DNA from: Mycobacterium colombiense
GTDB taxonomy: Bacteria > Actinomycetota > Actinomycetes > Mycobacteriales > Mycobacteriaceae
NCBI RefSeq assembly: GCF_003284975.1
Contig: NZ_QMEU01000010.1
Location: 1-64,000 of the forward strand
DNA: 64,000 nt
Direction: 5' to 3'
Shown here: positions 16,704 to 25,339 of the stretch, one piece after another
How the letters are laid out: every line of letters begins with the position of its first letter
Position numbering within the stretch: the first letter of the stretch is position 1
Notes under the pieces: generated by a model
Databases searched by the model: none
Told to the model about the DNA's origin: nothing
What the model saw: only the letters and a program-made list of their open reading frames with translations
Position numbers and translations under genes: made by a program

Positions 16704-17057
16704 ATGACTGCTCCTGTCGACCCTTTGGTGCCGCCCAGCGGCATGGGCTGCCTCGAGTGCGACGCGACCGGTGGTTGGTGGGTGCACCTGCGTCGTTGTG
16801 CGGCTTGCGGGCACATCGGCTGCTGCGACGACTCGTTCTCTCGCCATGCGACCAAGCACTGGCAGCAGACCGGGCATCCGATCATCCGGTCGTTCGAGCC
16901 GGGCGAGGATTGGTTCTGGAACTACGAGGCCAACGACTACTACGAGGGTCCCGAGCTCGCACCGCCCGAGTGCCGCCCCGAGGATCAGTCGGTTCCCGGG
17001 CCGCGCGGGCGGGTTCCGCACAACTGGTTCGAGCTGCTGCGCCATCGAGACGGATAA
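16704..17057 (+). CDS. UBP-type zinc finger protein
   Basis: The 117-residue protein carries a ubiquitin-specific-protease-type zinc finger (ZnF-UBP). Ligands are C16, C19, C32, C35, C40, H48, H52 and H58 in 'CLEC...CAACGHIGCCDDS...HATKHWQQTGH'. The acidic, aromatic C-terminal part ('EDWFWNYEANDYYEGPEL') is conserved in bacterial members. Bacteria lack classical ubiquitin, so the partner is unknown; some actinobacteria fuse this finger to redox or transporter domains. It starts at an ATG following GGGGGCGCCG. Confidence 0.88.
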   Translation: MTAPVDPLVPPSGMGCLECDATGGWWVHLRRCAACGHIGCCDDSFSRHATKHWQQTGHPIIRSFEPGEDWFWNYEANDYYEGPELAPPECRPEDQSVPGPRGRVPHNWFELLRHRDG

Positions 17058-17129
17058 CGCTTCGCGTGGCAGGTATGCGGGGCCCGGTTTAGACTCTTAA
17101 TCCCGCTACCACGCGAAAGGCGTTCTGTC

Positions 17130-17249
17130 ATGCCAGAGGTCGATCCCGGCTCGCCGTTGGTATTCGCCGACCGCCTTGCGTGTGTCGTCGATGCGCTTCG
17201 TTGCGGTATGCGGTTCGAGCACGGTGGTGGCCCACAGATCCAATGGTGA
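17130..17249 (+). CDS. Possible small leader ORF coupled to the MFS gene (39 aa)
   Basis: The ATG at 17130 follows GAAAGG by 9 bases and opens a 39-codon frame ('MPEVDPGSPLVFADRLACVV' and onward). Its TGA (17247-17249) overlaps the start region of the MFS gene (ATG 17243, and GTG 17246 in a GTGA overlap). The sequence is not obviously a known family. It may be a coupling or regulatory upstream ORF, or chance. A minus-strand frame over 17106-17297 also reads as protein-like, so the coding status of this stretch is open. Confidence 0.35.
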   Translation: MPEVDPGSPLVFADRLACVVDALRCGMRFEHGGGPQIQW

Positions 17250-18856
17250 TCCAGGATCGGGAGAGCGCCGCGGCTGAGCAGCCGTCGGCATGGGCACCGC
17301 TCCGCAACCGCGTGTATCGCAGCCTGTTCATCGCGCAGCTGGCGTCCAACGTCGGGACATGGATGCAAAGCGTTGCAGCCCAATGGTTCTTGGTGGAAAA
17401 GCACAGCAGCGACGTCATCGTGGCGCTGGTGCAGACCGCGAGCCTCGGACCGACGCTGCTGCTAGGTCTTTGTGCGGGCGTACTCGCCGACCTGTTCGAC
17501 CGGCGGCGGTTGCTTTTTGTCCTGCAGTCCTACGCGGTGCTGGTGGCCTTGGCGTTGGCCGTGCTGACCTACCTCGGGCGGATGACCCCGACTTCGCTGC
17601 TGGCGTTCACCGTGGCCATCGGTTGCGCGTCCGCACTGGCCGGGCCGGCCTGGCAGGCGATCCAACCCGAGGTCGTCCCTCGCGAGCAGATACCGGCCGC
17701 TTCGACCCTGGGCAGCGTCGCGGGCAACGCCGCACGAGCGATCGGACCGGCGATCGGTGGTGTCGTGGTGGCCGTGTCCGGACCCGCGGCGGCGTTCGCC
17801 ATCAACGCGGTGTCGTTCGCCGGAATCATCGTTGCCCTCGCCGCCTGGAAGCGGCCCAAGCAATTCGCCCCGCTGGAGCGGGAACATTTCGGCCACGCCA
17901 TCCTCACCGGGCTGCTCTATGTCGACAACAGCCCCATCTTCCGCAGGATCCTGTTGCGCGCGGTGCTTTTCCTGTTTCCGGCGTCGGCCGTGCTCGCGCT
18001 GTTGCCGGTGGCCGCGGCACACCGGTGGCACCTGGCCGCCAGCGGCTACGGGGTGGCGCTGGCGGCGATCGGCTTGGGGGCCGTGCTTTCAGTGGCGTTT
18101 GCCGCACGGCTACACCAGAAGGTCCCCGATAACGTCCTGCTGGCCGGGTCCGCCGCCGTGTACGCCTTGGCGCCGCTGGCAGTAGCCTGGCTGCCGTTCG
18201 CCGCGGCGACTCCGATCCTGGTGCTGTCCGGTGCCTCGTGGCTGATCACCCTGACGACGTTGAACGCCGCGGCGCAGCTTTCCCTGCCGCGTTGGGTGCG
18301 CGCTCGGGGCCTCGCGGTGTATCTGCTCGTCGCGACCGGATCTCAGGCGATCGGCTCCTACGTCTGGGGTGCGCTCGCCACGCGGGCGGGGCTGCACACC
18401 GCGCTGATCGGGTCGGCGGTGGTGCTCGGCGTCGTCGCCCTCAGCATCTTCATCCTCCCGCTGCTGCCCTGCACCGGGACGCTGAGCGTCGACGTTTCCA
18501 CCGCCTGGCCGTCACCCACGCTGGTGTTCGAACCATGCCCGCAGGATGGGCCGGTGCTGGTGACCGTTCGCTATCAGGTTCCGCCCGCGAACCTCCACGA
18601 CTTCACCGAGGCGATGCGCGCGGTCAGGCAGTCCCGGCTGCGCACCGGCGGACACAGTTGGCGGCTGTATCACAGTGTCGGACAACCGGATACATTCCTC
18701 GAGAGGTTCACGGTGGCCTCCTGGACCGAATTCGAGCGTCAGCGCACCGAGCGCTGGCTGGAATACGACACCGAGGGTGTCACCAAGGCAATGGGCTACA
18801 CCGTGGACCGCAGCCGACAGCACGAATACTTCCTGGCGCTGCGACTACGCCGCTAA
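17243..18856 (+). CDS. MFS exporter with C-terminal monooxygenase-like (ABM) domain
   Basis: About 537 residues. The N-terminal 410 residues form a 12-helix MFS carrier of the EntS/DUF894 type ('FIAQLASNVGTWMQSVAAQWFLV' in helix 1, 'GVLADLFDRRRLL' as the loop 2-3 motif). From about residue 440 a ferredoxin-like ABM-type domain follows ('VLVTVRYQVPPANLHDFTEAM', 'WRLYHSVGQPDTFLERFTVASWTEFERQ'), typical of this transporter subgroup. Export of a siderophore-like or other small molecule is suggested by family only. The start could be ATG 17243 or GTG 17246; the latter overlaps a short upstream ORF. Confidence 0.88.
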   Translation: MVIQDRESAAAEQPSAWAPLRNRVYRSLFIAQLASNVGTWMQSVAAQWFLVEKHSSDVIVALVQTASLGPTLLLGLCAGVLADLFDRRRLLFVLQSYAVLVALALAVLTYLGRMTPTSLLAFTVAIGCASALAGPAWQAIQPEVVPREQIPAASTLGSVAGNAARAIGPAIGGVVVAVSGPAAAFAINAVSFAGIIVALAAWKRPKQFAPLEREHFGHAILTGLLYVDNSPIFRRILLRAVLFLFPASAVLALLPVAAAHRWHLAASGYGVALAAIGLGAVLSVAFAARLHQKVPDNVLLAGSAAVYALAPLAVAWLPFAAATPILVLSGASWLITLTTLNAAAQLSLPRWVRARGLAVYLLVATGSQAIGSYVWGALATRAGLHTALIGSAVVLGVVALSIFILPLLPCTGTLSVDVSTAWPSPTLVFEPCPQDGPVLVTVRYQVPPANLHDFTEAMRAVRQSRLRTGGHSWRLYHSVGQPDTFLERFTVASWTEFERQRTERWLEYDTEGVTKAMGYTVDRSRQHEYFLALRLRR

Positions 18857-18886
18857 CACCTTGCCGTCTCTACCGGTTACACCGAA

Positions 18887-19738
18887 TCAGGTTGCGGCGG
18901 CCAGCAAGTCGCGCACCGCATCGTCGACCGTCCCCAGCAAGTCGGGGTCGATGCCGTGACGGCCGCGCACCAGTATCGAGGCGCTGTTGGCGGGCGGCAG
19001 TCCCTCGGCCGGACTCAGACCGTCGGGGAACTTACCGATCATCGGCAGCAGTGCCACGCCGAGGCCCGATCGCACCGCCGCGTAGAGGCCGGACAAATCA
19101 CCGCACTCGGCGGCGATCTCGTACTCGATATGGTGGCCTTCCAGAATCGCGAAGGCCGGCTCACGCAATGTGCACGGCTCCGCGAAAATCACCAGCGGCA
19201 GCCGCTCTCGCGGTGAGAGCGTCAGTGTGCGCGCGGAAACCCATTGCAACTGAACAACTCCCGAGGCATTAGCGCGATCCAGACCGGCCCCGTCGAGCAT
19301 GATGGCCAGATCGACCAAACCGCGGTCGATCGAATCGGCCAGCGACACGTTGCGGTCGAGCCGGAAGCGCACCCGCAGGTCGGGGAGTCGCTCGCGCAAC
19401 ACCCGGGACAAGCCGGCAAGCATCACATCGGCGCCGTGTTCGGTGGCGCCGATGGTCAGGACCTTGTGTTCGGTCGCACCCAGGTCATCGAGCGCGTTGT
19501 CGTGCGCCGCCAATATCGTGCGGGCATGGCGTAGTGCCTTCTGCCCGACCTCGGTGAAGGCGACCCCCCGTCCCGAGCGTTGCACTATCGGTTCACCGAC
19601 CACCGCTTCGATACGGCGCAGATGCTGGCTGACCGCGGACTGGCTCAGGTGGAGGGCTGCGGCGGCACGGTGGAAACCGCCGCAGTCGGCGACGGCGACG
19701 AGGCTGCGCAGCGGCGCGATATCGAGCACCTGGGCCAT
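18887..19738 (-). CDS. LysR family transcriptional regulator
   Basis: The 283-residue regulator has an N-terminal winged HTH (residues about 5-65: 'LRSLVAVADCGGFHRAAAALHLSQSAVSQHLRRIE') and a periplasmic-binding-like effector domain (about 90-280). It is divergent from an EamA transporter, the classical LysR arrangement, and most likely controls it. The 146-bp space between them contains palindromic sequence listed separately. The effector is unknown. Confidence 0.93.
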   Translation of the reverse strand: MAQVLDIAPLRSLVAVADCGGFHRAAAALHLSQSAVSQHLRRIEAVVGEPIVQRSGRGVAFTEVGQKALRHARTILAAHDNALDDLGATEHKVLTIGATEHGADVMLAGLSRVLRERLPDLRVRFRLDRNVSLADSIDRGLVDLAIMLDGAGLDRANASGVVQLQWVSARTLTLSPRERLPLVIFAEPCTLREPAFAILEGHHIEYEIAAECGDLSGLYAAVRSGLGVALLPMIGKFPDGLSPAEGLPPANSASILVRGRHGIDPDLLGTVDDAVRDLLAAAT

Positions 19739-19770
19739 AGCCGCACTGTAATCCGATCAATCTTGCTAAT

Positions 19771-19856
19771 CAATAATCGGCTCCAAGCCTCGAATACGCA
19801 CGACCGGCGGGCGGTAGCGATAAGTTTTCGCGATCAATCGCGATCGCCAATAATCG
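19771..19856. promoter_or_regulatory. Repeats in the LysR/EamA divergent promoter
   Basis: CAATAATCG occurs twice in direct orientation (19771-19779 and 19848-19856). Between the copies lies the palindrome CGCGAT-CA-ATCGCG (19829-19842), overlapping GCGATCGC (19840-19847). These are plausible contact sites for the LysR protein, which usually binds one recognition and one activation site between divergent genes. The base-level assignment is inference. Confidence 0.45.
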
Positions 19857-19884
19857 TTGGACTGCGTCGGTCGATCAAGCCAAC

Positions 19885-20832
19885 ATGGGTGGCATGCCTC
19901 TGCCCCGCATGCCGGTCACCACCGCCACCGCGGTGACGTTCTTCTACGCCCTCGGATATCCGATCGGCACCCTGGCGGTAACCGCCATGACGCCGATGGC
20001 CGCGCTGGTGCTGCGATTCAGTTTGGCCGCAACGATCCTGGCGATCTGGTCGATCGTGGCCAGGGCCGGCTGGCCGCGCGGAGCGCAGTTCGGCCACGTC
20101 CTGGTCACGGGTCTGCTGATCCAGGGCGTGCAGTTCTGCTGTTTGTACGAGGCTGTTCAGCTCGGGGCGCCGGCGGTGCTGTGTGCGGTGGTGATAGCGA
20201 TGAATCCGGTGACCACCGCGATCCTGGCGACGACGTTCCTGCGGGAGCCGCTCGGCGTCCTGCGCGTGGTTGCGCTGGCGCTCGGCGTCGTCGCGGTGCT
20301 GGCCGCCTGTTCCCGAAGGCTGATGAGCACCCACGGCGTCGACCCGGTCATCGTGTTGCTTGTCGTTGGACTGCTTGGACTTTCGGCGGGCGGCGTGTAT
20401 CAGCAACGGTTCTGCACCCGCGTCGACTTCCGGGTGATGAGCGCCATGCAGAATGCCGTCGGGCTGATACCCGCCGCGGCGTTCGCGATCGTCACGCCGT
20501 TCACGGTCCACGACGGCGTCAAGGCGTTGATCGCGGTCAGCGGCATGGTGCTGCTGAACGCCACGCTCGCGGTGAGCCTCTACGTGCGGGCCATCAATAC
20601 CCACGGTGCAACGGCGGTCGCGATGCTGTTCGCCGTCATTCCCGCCGTGGCCGGAGTCTTGTCGTGGATGATCCTGGATCAACGTCCCGACGCGGGCATC
20701 GCGGTCGGTCTGGTGCTGGGAGGGCTCGCATGCTGGATCAACACCCGCGCATCCGGTCGGCGCCGACCAGCGAGTGTGGACGCGCCCACCGCGAGGCTGC
20801 CGCAGGGCGAGCTGCAGGACGCGCCGCGCTGA
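19885..20832 (+). CDS. EamA/DMT family transporter
   Basis: 315 residues with ten hydrophobic helices in two EamA repeats (about 15-135 and 152-290). Repeat signatures are 'AALVLRFSLAATILAI', 'AVLCAVVIAMNPVTTAILATTFLREPLG' and 'TAVAMLFAVIPAVAGVLSWMILDQRPD'. The polar tail of about 25 residues is cytoplasmic. Members export amino acids, nucleosides or other metabolites. It is controlled, by context, by the divergent LysR gene. An alternative start lies three codons downstream (19894). Confidence 0.9.
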   Translation: MGGMPLPRMPVTTATAVTFFYALGYPIGTLAVTAMTPMAALVLRFSLAATILAIWSIVARAGWPRGAQFGHVLVTGLLIQGVQFCCLYEAVQLGAPAVLCAVVIAMNPVTTAILATTFLREPLGVLRVVALALGVVAVLAACSRRLMSTHGVDPVIVLLVVGLLGLSAGGVYQQRFCTRVDFRVMSAMQNAVGLIPAAAFAIVTPFTVHDGVKALIAVSGMVLLNATLAVSLYVRAINTHGATAVAMLFAVIPAVAGVLSWMILDQRPDAGIAVGLVLGGLACWINTRASGRRRPASVDAPTARLPQGELQDAPR

Positions 20833-20946
20833 GACCGCGAGCGCCCTGGGCGCAGCGGCGTTGGCGATAGCTCGTCGACCGTCCGTTCATCCGACGTTGC
20901 CCATCTGTGACAATGCACCCTGCGGGTTATGCAACGGAGGCATTGG

Positions 20947-21672
20947 GTGAACTTGGGCAGCGGGCGTCGTACCGGATCACGGTGGGTCGCGGCGGCGGTG
21001 GCAGCCTTTGCATCGGCAGCCGCGTTCGCATGCCCTGCCGCGGTCCACGCGGACGCGCAACTGTGCGACCCGGCGAGCGTCGACACCAATCAAATGTGCC
21101 ACTTCGACGCCTCGGCTCCACTGTCGGACATCAGCATGGTGTTTCCGGCCAACTATCCCGACGAGCAGACGATGATCGGCTATCTGACCAAGGTCAGCGA
21201 CGACTTCGGCAACGAGCGCGGACCGGTGAACACGTTGAAATCGCCGACAGCGCTGAAGGTTACCGGTACCCGGTACAGTTCGGGTCCCCCGGCCTCCGGC
21301 ACCCAGTCGGTTGTCACCGAGATCTATCAGAATCTCGGCGCCGCCCACCCGTTGGTGTGGTACAGGTCCTTCAACTTCGACCTGGCCAACCAACAACCGA
21401 TCACCTTCGATGCGTTATTCCGGCCGGGAAGTCAACCGCTGCAGACGATCTTGCCGATCGTGCAGAAGACCCTGGCCGACCGGTATCGGGCGACGGTGTC
21501 GATTCCGCCGGCCACCGGGCTCCAGCCGACGAACTACCAGAGCTTCGCGATCACCAATGACGCGATCGTGTTCTTCTTCGATCAGAACGCGCTGCAGCCG
21601 GCGATGGAAGCGACGCAAGTGTCGGTGCCGCGCAATGCGATCGCATCGATGATCAGTCCCGAGATCGCGTAG
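20947..21672 (+). CDS. Secreted MPT64/MPB64-family protein (DUF3298-type fold)
   Basis: 241 residues from GTG 20947, which stands 6 bases after GGAGG; the ATG 18 bases earlier lies before that site. A signal peptide runs to about residue 36 (cleavage near 'AVHA-DA'). The mature part follows M. tuberculosis MPT64 (Rv1980c) segment by segment: 'SVVTEIYQNLGAAHPL', 'QQPITFDALFRPGSQPL', 'GLQPTNYQSFAITNDAIVFFF' and 'VPRNAIASMI'. MPT64 is a secreted antigen of uncertain biochemical role. This is therefore a paralogue or distant orthologue. It lies about 3.5 kb upstream of the mce operon. Confidence 0.85.
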   Translation: MNLGSGRRTGSRWVAAAVAAFASAAAFACPAAVHADAQLCDPASVDTNQMCHFDASAPLSDISMVFPANYPDEQTMIGYLTKVSDDFGNERGPVNTLKSPTALKVTGTRYSSGPPASGTQSVVTEIYQNLGAAHPLVWYRSFNFDLANQQPITFDALFRPGSQPLQTILPIVQKTLADRYRATVSIPPATGLQPTNYQSFAITNDAIVFFFDQNALQPAMEATQVSVPRNAIASMISPEIA

Positions 21673-21699
21673 TCGGATAACCCACCCGCGGGAGGCATC

Positions 21700-22137
21700 A
21701 TGACAGCCGGCGACCAGCAGGCCGACGAGCAAGCCATTCGGGCGCTCATCGATCGACAGGTAACTGCCTGGGCCGCGGGCGATCCCGCGGCCTACGCGAG
21801 CGTGTTCACCACCGACGCCGACTACATCACCTTTCTGGGCAGCCGTCACGTCGGCCGCGATGCCATCGCGGCGTCGTACGTTCCGCTCTTCAGGAAGTTG
21901 CTCAACCGAACGCAGCTGCGAGTAGACATCACCGGGATCCGATTTCTCACACCCGACGTCGCTCTGATCCACGCGAACGCGTCGGTGGTCAGGGCGGGAC
22001 GACGGGGCAGCCGGCGCAACGCCCGCGTGAACACCAGCGTGGCCGTGCGGGCGGACGGTCGCTGGCAACTCGTCGCCTCGCAGAACACCGCACACCGGTG
22101 GATCGCCGAAAAGCTCATGGCTAAATTCTTTTCCTGA
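21700..22137 (+). CDS. SnoaL/NTF2-like (SgcJ/EcaC family) protein
   Basis: The 145-residue cone-fold protein begins 'ADEQAIRALIDRQVTAWAAGDPAAYASVF', continues 'DYITFLGSRHVGRDAIAASY' and closes 'VRADGRWQLVASQNT'. This is the DUF4440/SgcJ pattern. The pocket of such proteins serves as isomerase, hydratase or binding site; the activity is unknown. It lies 27 bp after the MPT64-like gene with GGGAGGC before the ATG, so the two are probably co-transcribed. Confidence 0.82.
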   Translation: MTAGDQQADEQAIRALIDRQVTAWAAGDPAAYASVFTTDADYITFLGSRHVGRDAIAASYVPLFRKLLNRTQLRVDITGIRFLTPDVALIHANASVVRAGRRGSRRNARVNTSVAVRADGRWQLVASQNTAHRWIAEKLMAKFFS

Positions 22138-22162
22138 AGCACCGCCGCCCGACTAGCGTTGT

Positions 22163-22771
22163 GTGGTGATGAGGGTGCGAATGGCCACGGCGGCGGACGC
22201 AACTGCGGTCGCGGAGATCTATCTGCCCTACGTGCGCGACACGGCGATCTCCTTCGAGGCAACACCCCCAGGCGCCGACGAGATGGGCTCGCGGATGACG
22301 AGGACGCTCGCGCGGCTGCCCTGGCTGGTCGTGGCCGACGGTGACCGAGTCAAGGGGTTCGCCTACGCGAGTCCGCACCGCGCGCGTGAGGCGTACCGCT
22401 GGTCGGTCGATGTCTCGTTGTACCTCGACGAATCGATTCACCGCCAAGGCCAGGGCAGCCGGCTTTACGCCGCGCTGTTCAATGTGCTTGTCGCGCAAGG
22501 CTATGTCAACGCGTATGCGGGCATCGCGTTACCCAATTCCGCCAGCGTCGGCCTGCACGAAGCGCTGGGATTCGCCCCCATCGGCACCTTCCGCGGCGTG
22601 GGTTTCAAACACGAAACGTGGTGGGACGTCGGCTGGTGGCATCGCCGGCTGGTTGAACCGCCGCCGGCACCACCGGAGCCGATGGCCTGGTTCGAGCTGC
22701 CCGATCACGCGCTCGATACCGCGCTGGCGACACACACGACTAGCGGTTCCACCCGAGGATCTGCTCGATGA
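22163..22771 (+). CDS. GNAT acetyltransferase, phosphinothricin-acetyltransferase-like
   Basis: About 202 residues. Three adjacent in-frame starts exist (GTG 22163, GTG 22166, ATG 22169). The GNAT fold shows the acetyl-CoA loop 'HRQGQGSRLYAALF' and the PAT/Bar-type segment 'YVNAYAGIALPNSASVGLHEALGFAPIGTFRGVGFK', followed by 'WWDVGWWHRRL'. Known relatives acetylate phosphinothricin, methionine sulfoximine or amino acids. A Pro-rich extension follows residue 165. It lies 25 bp after the SnoaL-like gene. Confidence 0.88.
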   Translation: MVMRVRMATAADATAVAEIYLPYVRDTAISFEATPPGADEMGSRMTRTLARLPWLVVADGDRVKGFAYASPHRAREAYRWSVDVSLYLDESIHRQGQGSRLYAALFNVLVAQGYVNAYAGIALPNSASVGLHEALGFAPIGTFRGVGFKHETWWDVGWWHRRLVEPPPAPPEPMAWFELPDHALDTALATHTTSGSTRGSAR

Positions 22772-22865
22772 CCGCGCTCCTTTGGGACCAGCACACGTGT
22801 CTACCGCTCAGGGCGGACGCCGACATCGACCCGCTGAGTCGTGAATCGTCTCTAGGGCAACAGCT

Positions 22866-23603
22866 TCAGGGCAGATCGACCTTGCTGGCCAGCCAGCGAC
22901 CGTCCACCTTCTCCATGGTCATCCTGACCCGGCTGCGGTCCAGCTGGGGCGCCGGGGCGGCCCCGTTGCTCACCGACTGATCGACAAACAGCACGACGTC
23001 CACCTTGTCTTCGGTGGCGGACTGGACCGCGGCCTCGATCACACTCCCATGCGCCGCCGCTTTGTTGTCGATGAGCGTCTGGCGCAGCTGGGCGCTGGAT
23101 TTGGTGTACATGTCCTTGAATTCACCAGTCGACCCGTCGAGGACGTCGGTGAAGTTCTTATCGATCGCATTGGTGTCCACGCTGGTGAGCGCGAGAATGT
23201 ACTTCTTGGCCGCAGTCAGTGCCTGGGCGGCCGCGACCTCCCTCTGGTGGTGCTGAAACAACAGCCAGCCCTCATAACCCGAACCCGTGATCAGGATGGC
23301 CAGCACGCCCGCGGCGACCCAGCGAACGGCGTTGAACCGACGAGGCTTTCGGGCATCCGCGCGCACCTCGTCCGCGAGCTCCTGGTCGTCGCCCGCCGTG
23401 TCGGGCTCGGCGGTCTCGGCGGCGTCGTCGCTCGTGTCCGATGAGGGGCCGGTCGGCGTCGCATCGTCGCCGGAGTCGTCGGTGTCGGTGGGTGCCGGTG
23501 GATGCGTCGCGTCATTCCCGATGCGCGCCGCGGCGAGGCGGAAGCGACTTACCAACCACGTGCCCGGGTTGCCGACTGGTCGTAGTGCTGGGCGGTTATT
23601 CAT
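22866..23603 (-). CDS. Mce-associated membrane protein (Mam-like), upstream copy
   Basis: 245 residues from ATG 23603, whose first base is shared with the TGA of the preceding gene (TGATG). A charged Asp/Glu/Thr-rich cytoplasmic region (about 35-85) leads to one membrane helix ('VRWVAAGVLAILITGSGYEGWLLF', about 95-118). An extracytoplasmic alpha+beta domain ends 'LDRSRVRMTMEKVDGRWLASK'. Mam proteins act with Mce transporters, apparently stabilising them. It is closely related to the gene at 33510-34106 on the other side of the operon. Confidence 0.85.
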   Translation of the reverse strand: MNNRPALRPVGNPGTWLVSRFRLAAARIGNDATHPPAPTDTDDSGDDATPTGPSSDTSDDAAETAEPDTAGDDQELADEVRADARKPRRFNAVRWVAAGVLAILITGSGYEGWLLFQHHQREVAAAQALTAAKKYILALTSVDTNAIDKNFTDVLDGSTGEFKDMYTKSSAQLRQTLIDNKAAAHGSVIEAAVQSATEDKVDVVLFVDQSVSNGAAPAPQLDRSRVRMTMEKVDGRWLASKVDLP

Positions 23604-24211
23604 CAGTTGCATGCGCCGGAGTCGCGAAGCGCGTTCGCCCAGCCGGTGGCCGAGACGATGTTGGCGTGGGTGACTCCTGACGGGTCCTTTCTCTTGATGC
23701 TGTCGCTGATCCGCGACAGTTGAAATGCCAAGTGCGTCATCGATTCGCCGCCGTATACCGGCGAGTACGGTCCGAAGTTGTCGGGCTGGTTGGTGATGAT
23801 CAGTGGCTTGACTCGAGGCGCCAGGAACGCCGTCGACTGGTCGATGTTGGCGACCACGGCGCGGGCGTATCCCTGTGCGCCGCCGGCCGAATAGTCGTCG
23901 TGCTGGTCGCCGAGGTAGCGGTTGAAATCGTTGATCTGGTCGATCAGCGGATCGAACTGCGCCTTGAACCACTGGCACGAGTCCGACATTCCGCCGATCA
24001 TCTCCGGTGTCACCCGTGCCGTGAACGTGTTGTACGGCCAGATGTCGAAGTTCGGCGACCATTCGCTAGGCGCGGGCGTGAACACCGGCAACGGTGGCGG
24101 GGGCTGCCCGGCATCGGCGGCGGCATACCCCGAGAGCGCGATGGCAGCGACCAGCGCCGGCGCGGCGCACGTTAGGCCGCTACCTGCTCGTCGCACCCTC
24201 GTCAGATTCAT
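23603..24211 (-). CDS. Mce-linked secreted protein
   Basis: 202 residues. A signal peptide runs to about residue 33 ('LVAAIALSGYAAADA'). The mature part is soluble, Pro-rich at its start ('GQPPPPLPVFTPAPSEWSPNFDIWPYNTF'), with two Cys (about 80 and 201) that could form a disulfide. No enzymatic motif is recognised. It is the first gene of a two-gene unit with the downstream Mce-associated gene and diverges from yrbEA, so it probably belongs functionally to the Mce system. Confidence 0.75.
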   Translation of the reverse strand: MNLTRVRRAGSGLTCAAPALVAAIALSGYAAADAGQPPPPLPVFTPAPSEWSPNFDIWPYNTFTARVTPEMIGGMSDSCQWFKAQFDPLIDQINDFNRYLGDQHDDYSAGGAQGYARAVVANIDQSTAFLAPRVKPLIITNQPDNFGPYSPVYGGESMTHLAFQLSRISDSIKRKDPSGVTHANIVSATGWANALRDSGACN

Positions 24212-24364
24212 CCGCTCTTCCCCAGGAAATACGATATCCCGCGGTCACCGATTACCGAACTACCATCTCAACGCCAAATGCCCATTAACATCGGCGTCCT
24301 GGTAGGGCATCTTCTCGCGTAGCTGGTGATGCGTCAAGTGGCCGCTACCGGGCGGAGCAGCAGA

Positions 24365-24466
24365 ATGACCACCAGTCATCGCGGGAGAACGTGGCTCGAG
24401 GCGGCGCTAAAGGCAACGCAGTCGAGGAACTCGGATCTTCCGCAGAAGCTGAGCAGCGGTTAACAT
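24365..24466 (+). promoter_or_regulatory. Candidate mce operon promoter region with inverted repeat
   Basis: An inverted repeat ATGAC-CACCA-GTCAT lies at 24365-24379. TAACAT (24461-24466) is a good -10 element 9 bases before the GTG of yrbEA, so a leaderless transcript is predicted. The 263-bp space between 24211 and 24475 has no reading frame of note. The repeat is a candidate operator for the tandem TetR protein or another regulator; this is inference. Confidence 0.4.
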
Positions 24467-24474
24467 AGCCGCCC

Positions 24475-25338
24475 GTGGGGGCAAAGCGACCGTTCACCGA
24501 CGACCGAGCGACCGACAGCGTGGCCGCTATTCAGGAGTGGTCCGCGGGATACGTCGTGCGGCACCCCCTGGCCTCACTAAACACCCTCGGAGAGCAGTAC
24601 ATCCTCGCGCTCCGCACCATCGAGTACTGCATGGTCGACCTGTTCACCGGGCGCTTCCAATGGGCCGAGTTCATCCGCCAGGGCGCGTTCATGGCCGCCA
24701 CGGCGGTGCTGCCGACGGTGCTGGTGGCGCTGCCGATCGGGGTGACCCTCTCCATCCAGTTCGCCCTGCTGGCCAACCAGGTCGGGGCGACTTCACTCGC
24801 CGGAGCGGCCAGTGGACTCGCGGTGATTCGCCAGGCCGCCTCGCTGGTGGCCGCGGTCCTCATGGCATCCGCCGTCGGGTCCGCGATTACCGCCGATCTC
24901 GGTTCCCGCACGATGCGCGAGGAGACCGACGCCATGGAGGTGATGGGTGTTTCGGTTATTCGCCGCCTAGTGGTGCCGCGCTTCGCCGCGGCCATCATGG
25001 TCGGCGTCGCCCTGACCGGAATCACTTGCTTCGTCGGGTTTTTGGCCAGCTACCTGTTCAACGTCTACTTCCAGCGCGGCGCGCCCGGGAGTTTCGTGGC
25101 GACCTTCTCGTCGTTCGCCACCACCGAAGACATGGTCGTAGCGTTGCTCAAAGCCGTTATCTACGGCGCCATCGTGGCGGTAATCGCGTGCCAGAAGGGG
25201 CTTTTCACCAAGGGCGGTCCGGCGGGCGTCGCGAATTCGGTCAACGCCGCCGTGGTGGAATCGATTCTGGTACTGATGATCGTCAACGTCGGGATCAGCG
25301 AGCTGTACAACGCGTTGTATCCCAGGACCGGGCTGTGA
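24475..25338 (+). CDS. YrbEA-type MlaE-like permease of the Mce transporter
   Basis: 287 residues from GTG 24475. MlaE/YrbE permease with five to six membrane helices and the conserved 'ITADLGSRTMREETDAMEVMGVSVIRRLVVPRF' region (about 138-170), where the EExDAxExMG-type loop contacts the MceG ATPase. It forms the inner-membrane channel together with YrbEB. It is the first gene of an eight-gene unit and is followed after one base by yrbEB. The number of this mce locus cannot be assigned from sequence alone. Confidence 0.93.
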   Translation: MGAKRPFTDDRATDSVAAIQEWSAGYVVRHPLASLNTLGEQYILALRTIEYCMVDLFTGRFQWAEFIRQGAFMAATAVLPTVLVALPIGVTLSIQFALLANQVGATSLAGAASGLAVIRQAASLVAAVLMASAVGSAITADLGSRTMREETDAMEVMGVSVIRRLVVPRFAAAIMVGVALTGITCFVGFLASYLFNVYFQRGAPGSFVATFSSFATTEDMVVALLKAVIYGAIVAVIACQKGLFTKGGPAGVANSVNAAVVESILVLMIVNVGISELYNALYPRTGL

Positions 25339-25339
25339 C

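Noticed and set aside
17106..17297. Minus-strand 63-codon frame opposite the MFS start
   Set aside because: Reads somewhat protein-like ('RIDDTRKAVGEYQRRAG') but has no supporting start signal and overlaps the MFS coding start; kept only as a doubt about the small ORF on the plus strand.
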